Positions 61,096 through 64,000 of a DNA stretch of 64,000 nucleotides are shown piece by piece. The notes under the pieces are model-generated. The model did no database searches, was not told where the DNA came from, and was given only the letters and a program-made list of their open reading frames with translations. Origin of the DNA: Kudoa neothunni (Eukaryota > Cnidaria); the NCBI GenBank assembly GCA_964304625.1, contig OZ199840.1, forward strand, positions 5,270,001 to 5,334,000, read 5' to 3'. How positions within the stretch are numbered: the stretch's first letter is position 1; each line of letters starts with the position of its first letter. The position numbers and the translations under genes are program-made.

Positions 61096-63925
61096 GAATT
61101 TTTCATCTGAAATCGGTCGGATGTTGGATACACGTGTAATCTGTATCTGTTTTCAACAAACATTGAATTATTTTGTTTCTTTCTTAGTTATTAACTTAAA
61201 AGTTATTTGATATTATTATTTAGTTTTTTACTATTGATATATAAGAATTTTATATAAACTAACCTTAAAAATAAACTTAGTGCCAGTTTCACAAAAACAT
61301 CTCATTTTTTTACAAAAAAATACTTTGTGAACTTTCAAATATAAATATTAATGTAGCACGATTTGTTTTAGTTTATAATTTTTTTAACTATATTTTTATT
61401 GTTTAATAATTTTTTGATATGCCAAAAATTCCTAACAATATATTCAACAAAATATACTATTTGAGAATATTTTGAGATGTTAATGCAATATGCTAATATA
61501 TGGTTTTTTTAGTACATACATAATCCACTAAAACTAATAATTTCATAGAATAACCAGTTTTCTTTTTTTTAGATTTTATTATAATATTTATACGTTTATT
61601 AAGTGCTATATTTATTCTTTTACGCCTTAATTTTTATTTATCGACGAAAAAAATATACATATTTGAATAAGTAATTTAAACATAAAAACGATAGTTATTT
61701 GCTAAAAATACTTTTAAAAATTTCATAAAATGGGATATTAGACGTTCCGATACCGGACATCTGGCATTCGTGGACCGGAATTTGTGCGTATGATAGAAAT
61801 CGAATGGAATTGCATAAATAACAAAAAATAACTCATAAAATATAAATTAGTTATTATGATAAATGTAGAAACAATTTCTACCGTTCATAAGACAGCATGA
61901 AGCATTACATTTCAAACATACTACTTGGGTTTTTCTTCCGAAAATTTTACATCTTCTTGGAAATGAAGTTACTTCAGGCAAGTGACCTATATTATCAAAT
62001 CTTATTTGATCGGATAATGAAATGTATTTTTCCGTGGTAATTTAATGTTTTCGTTGGTATTGTTTGGAGTGGGATAAATATTTGGGCGGCCTCGTTTACG
62101 AATTTTTCTGGATAATTGATTTTTATATAAAAATGATTCACAAATTGAGTATGTAAAGGATAGTGGATCAAGAGTTTCCGCTTTTGAGGTATTGCGCATT
62201 TTGCATTGTCTTCTATATAGCAACCATGAATTGGTTATCGACGTATTGATACACCAAAAAAATTCGCATGTAGAATTTTCTGTACTTGTGACTTAATCTA
62301 TAACGTGACATTAACATGTCAGACAGGTCAACACCTCCCATATTCTTGTTGTATTCTGATACGACAGCTGGACAATCTACTTTAACTCGCTTCTTTTGGC
62401 GCCTATCAAATCTGAATAAAGTTGTTAAAGGTTCAATAGCAGAATGAGTTGATGATAACGTCACGACTGAACCATCGTACCATTAAGGCAACACTAAACT
62501 TTCATTAGCTTTTTTTTTTGGAAGCAAAGGACATTCTTTAATTCGATTATTCCGGATGGTTCCCACAGAATAAATGCCTCTTTTTTCCGATATTCTTTGC
62601 ATCTTGAATGACGTAAACCAATTATCAAGGTACACTAGAAAATTTCTGTTTCTAGGAAGATGCTCACATAACTTGATCACATAATCTCCAGAGCTTTCAG
62701 CGACCATAGGGGGTTTACCGTCATAAAAACTAAAGTTACAAACCATACCACTTCTTTCATATAATGCAAAAACTTTAAAACCTCATTTTGTAGGTTTATT
62801 TGGGGTATATTGTTTTGCTCTACATTTACCCTTGAGTGGAATCATCTGTTCATCCACCGAATTGATAGTTTCGAAACTGATTTTTAAAAACTACATTCTC
62901 AAATGTTCCAACAAGGGTTGAATTTTTGCAAATCGATCGAAGCATCGAGAAGATTGATCCTTTGTAATATTTTCGTTGTCGTTAAAATGTAAATATTTTG
63001 ATATCTGCTCGAATCTATCTCTCGAAAAGACATCAGAAATGGGTCGATAATTAAAATATTTAGACCAATTACATCTGTAACGGGGTATTCGAACAATCCC
63101 CATCAAGATCAGAACTCCAAGGTAGCTTTCGATTTCTGGAGTAGAGGTTCTAAAGTATGAATTATTCTGGATTGCGTATCGATTTGATTCGACAACAATC
63201 AATTCAAGCAGTTCATTATCGAATAATCTATTAAAATAATCTATGGGATAAATTAACCCGCTTAGATTTTCAAAATGATCGTTATTATTGGATAATTCCT
63301 GTGGCAAACCTATGTTGCTCAAGGTTTTTTTCCATTTTATTTCTGAATTAATTTTGGAATTATCTGATGACATATTCTTCTCTTTTCATATTTGATGATA
63401 TAATCACTGGATCGTCGTGAGAATACGTATCTGGTTCATATATGTCAGCATCAGTTAGACCAATGATTTCTGATAATTTGTTTTCACTTCATTATTAGTC
63501 CGAATGTCAGGATCCATTGTGGCTAATCCAAATCCAGTCCACGAATGCCGGATGTCCGGTATACGGACACGCGTTAAACATTGTATTATTTCAAAAATCA
63601 TACACCGAATTCGTTTATAAATATATTTTCTTAATGAAATTGATTATTTACATTACGTAAAATTTTTATTTTGGTAAATCATGAAAACCCTAAACATTAT
63701 GATCAAATTCTTTTGAATGCTACAACGGTATCGTAGTTCTAACTTTAAATATCTAATTTAATGACTATAATGTTTAGTAATAATTGTGAAATCTATTAAT
63801 AAGAAACAACTACTTTAATATATTGTACCGATATTTATCATATTACTAAATTTCGCTTAAGTAAGTTTCAGAATTAGAGACAAGTTGCTGTCCTGTATAG
63901 GGGACATCCGGCACGAAAGAGTTAA
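61083..63925 (-). mobile_element. piggyBac-type DNA transposon, recently inactivated
   Basis: Inverted repeats of about 35 bp flank the transposase: ATACCGGACATCTGGCATTC (from 61755) and, on the opposite strand, ATACCGGACATCCGGCATTC (63560-63535). Further out, GACATCCGGCACGAAAGAG followed by TTAA lies at 63904-63926, which looks like the true right tip. A degraded counterpart (CGGTCGGATGTTGGATACAC) sits at about 61108. This gives a nested arrangement of terminal and subterminal repeats, as known in piggyBac elements. A TTAA occurs at about 61084 on the left. Confidence 0.75.
61847..63373 (-). pseudogene. piggyBac transposase, interrupted
   Basis: Starts MSSDNSKINSEIKWKKTL (63373). The N-terminal DDE_Tnp_1_7 part has FNRLFDNELLELIVVESNRY and YLGVLILMGIVRIPRYR. 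Catalytic aspartates are in place: SVDEQMIPLKGK (about 62860), FLVYLDNWFTSFKM (about 62630) and NMGGVDLSDM (about 62330). The C-terminal cysteine-rich domain (RRCKIF, VVCLKCNASCC, NGRNCF) ends at about 61847. The frame has three in-frame stops (after HLRM, PNKPTK and LVLP) and about two frameshifts near 62220 and 62030, so it is inactive, but its motifs are barely decayed and the death is recent. Confidence 0.88.
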
Positions 63926-64000
63926 CTATAAATAAACTTTAGGATTACACTTCATTATATTCAAATCTGAGAGTATGAGAGAATATAATGTGTTACATTT

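Noticed and set aside
1-64000. CRISPR array, bacterial operon or viral element
   Set aside because: The repeats present are simple or tandem without spacers, genes are spliced, and no retroviral or Polinton protein motif was seen.

Overview
The window is nuclear DNA from an AT-rich, compact animal genome. Genes are split by GT-AG introns of mostly about 30-110 bp, and the protein set is metazoan: prolyl 4-hydroxylase, KCNQ channels, a CD39-like ecto-apyrase, eIF3j, the 20S proteasome and RNase P. No rRNA, tRNA, CRISPR or bacterial operon structure was seen. The species cannot be named from the sequence; a small-genome invertebrate is likely.

Layout. 79-2182 (-): C-terminally cut prolyl 4-hydroxylase alpha. 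2613-6817 (-): ESF1 ribosome-biogenesis factor. 7438-9244: hAT relic nested in a small inverted-repeat element. 10906-11581: hAT-type non-autonomous element. 12830-15324 (-), 20192-21957 (-) and 26027-28485 (+): three KCNQ-type potassium channels. 17484-17572: 89-bp hAT MITE with a perfect 8-bp target duplication. 31183-31792 (+): RPP14/POP5-family RNase P subunit. 31936-32805 (+): unrecognised secreted cysteine-containing protein. 32904-33783 (-): pyrroline-5-carboxylate reductase. 36246-37275 (-): proteasome beta-1. 39573-40502 (+): eIF3j. 41639-42021 and 43383-43700: relics of Merlin-like and MULE-like transposases. 47580-49370 (-): ecto-NTPDase. 52278-52633 (-): relic of a hAT TTF zinc-finger transposase. 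60791 onward: a second copy of the 7.5-kb hAT family. About 61.1-63.9 kb: a recently inactivated piggyBac.

Main finding. Three plus-strand genes (46114-47074, 53700-54633, 58405-59347) form a tandem family of secreted proteins of 188, 189 and 192 residues. I rebuilt each from eight tiny exons. The signal-peptide exons differ slightly in length, but exons 2, 3, 4 and 6 are identical in length in all three (38, 87, 106 and 60 bp) and every splice phase matches. Each protein keeps two C-x5-C pairs flanking a C-x2-C, and a QESN motif at the exon 2/3 junction. I do not recognise the family; there is only a faint resemblance to saposin-like domains. The minus-strand ecto-NTPDase lies between copies 1 and 2.

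The conserved genes are housekeeping or membrane genes with no shared pathway. The KCNQ trio and the secreted trio are local gene expansions. The AT-rich spacers between them hold mostly decayed DNA transposons and simple repeats. Exon joins were made by hand from splice signals and reading phase, and none was checked against transcripts.
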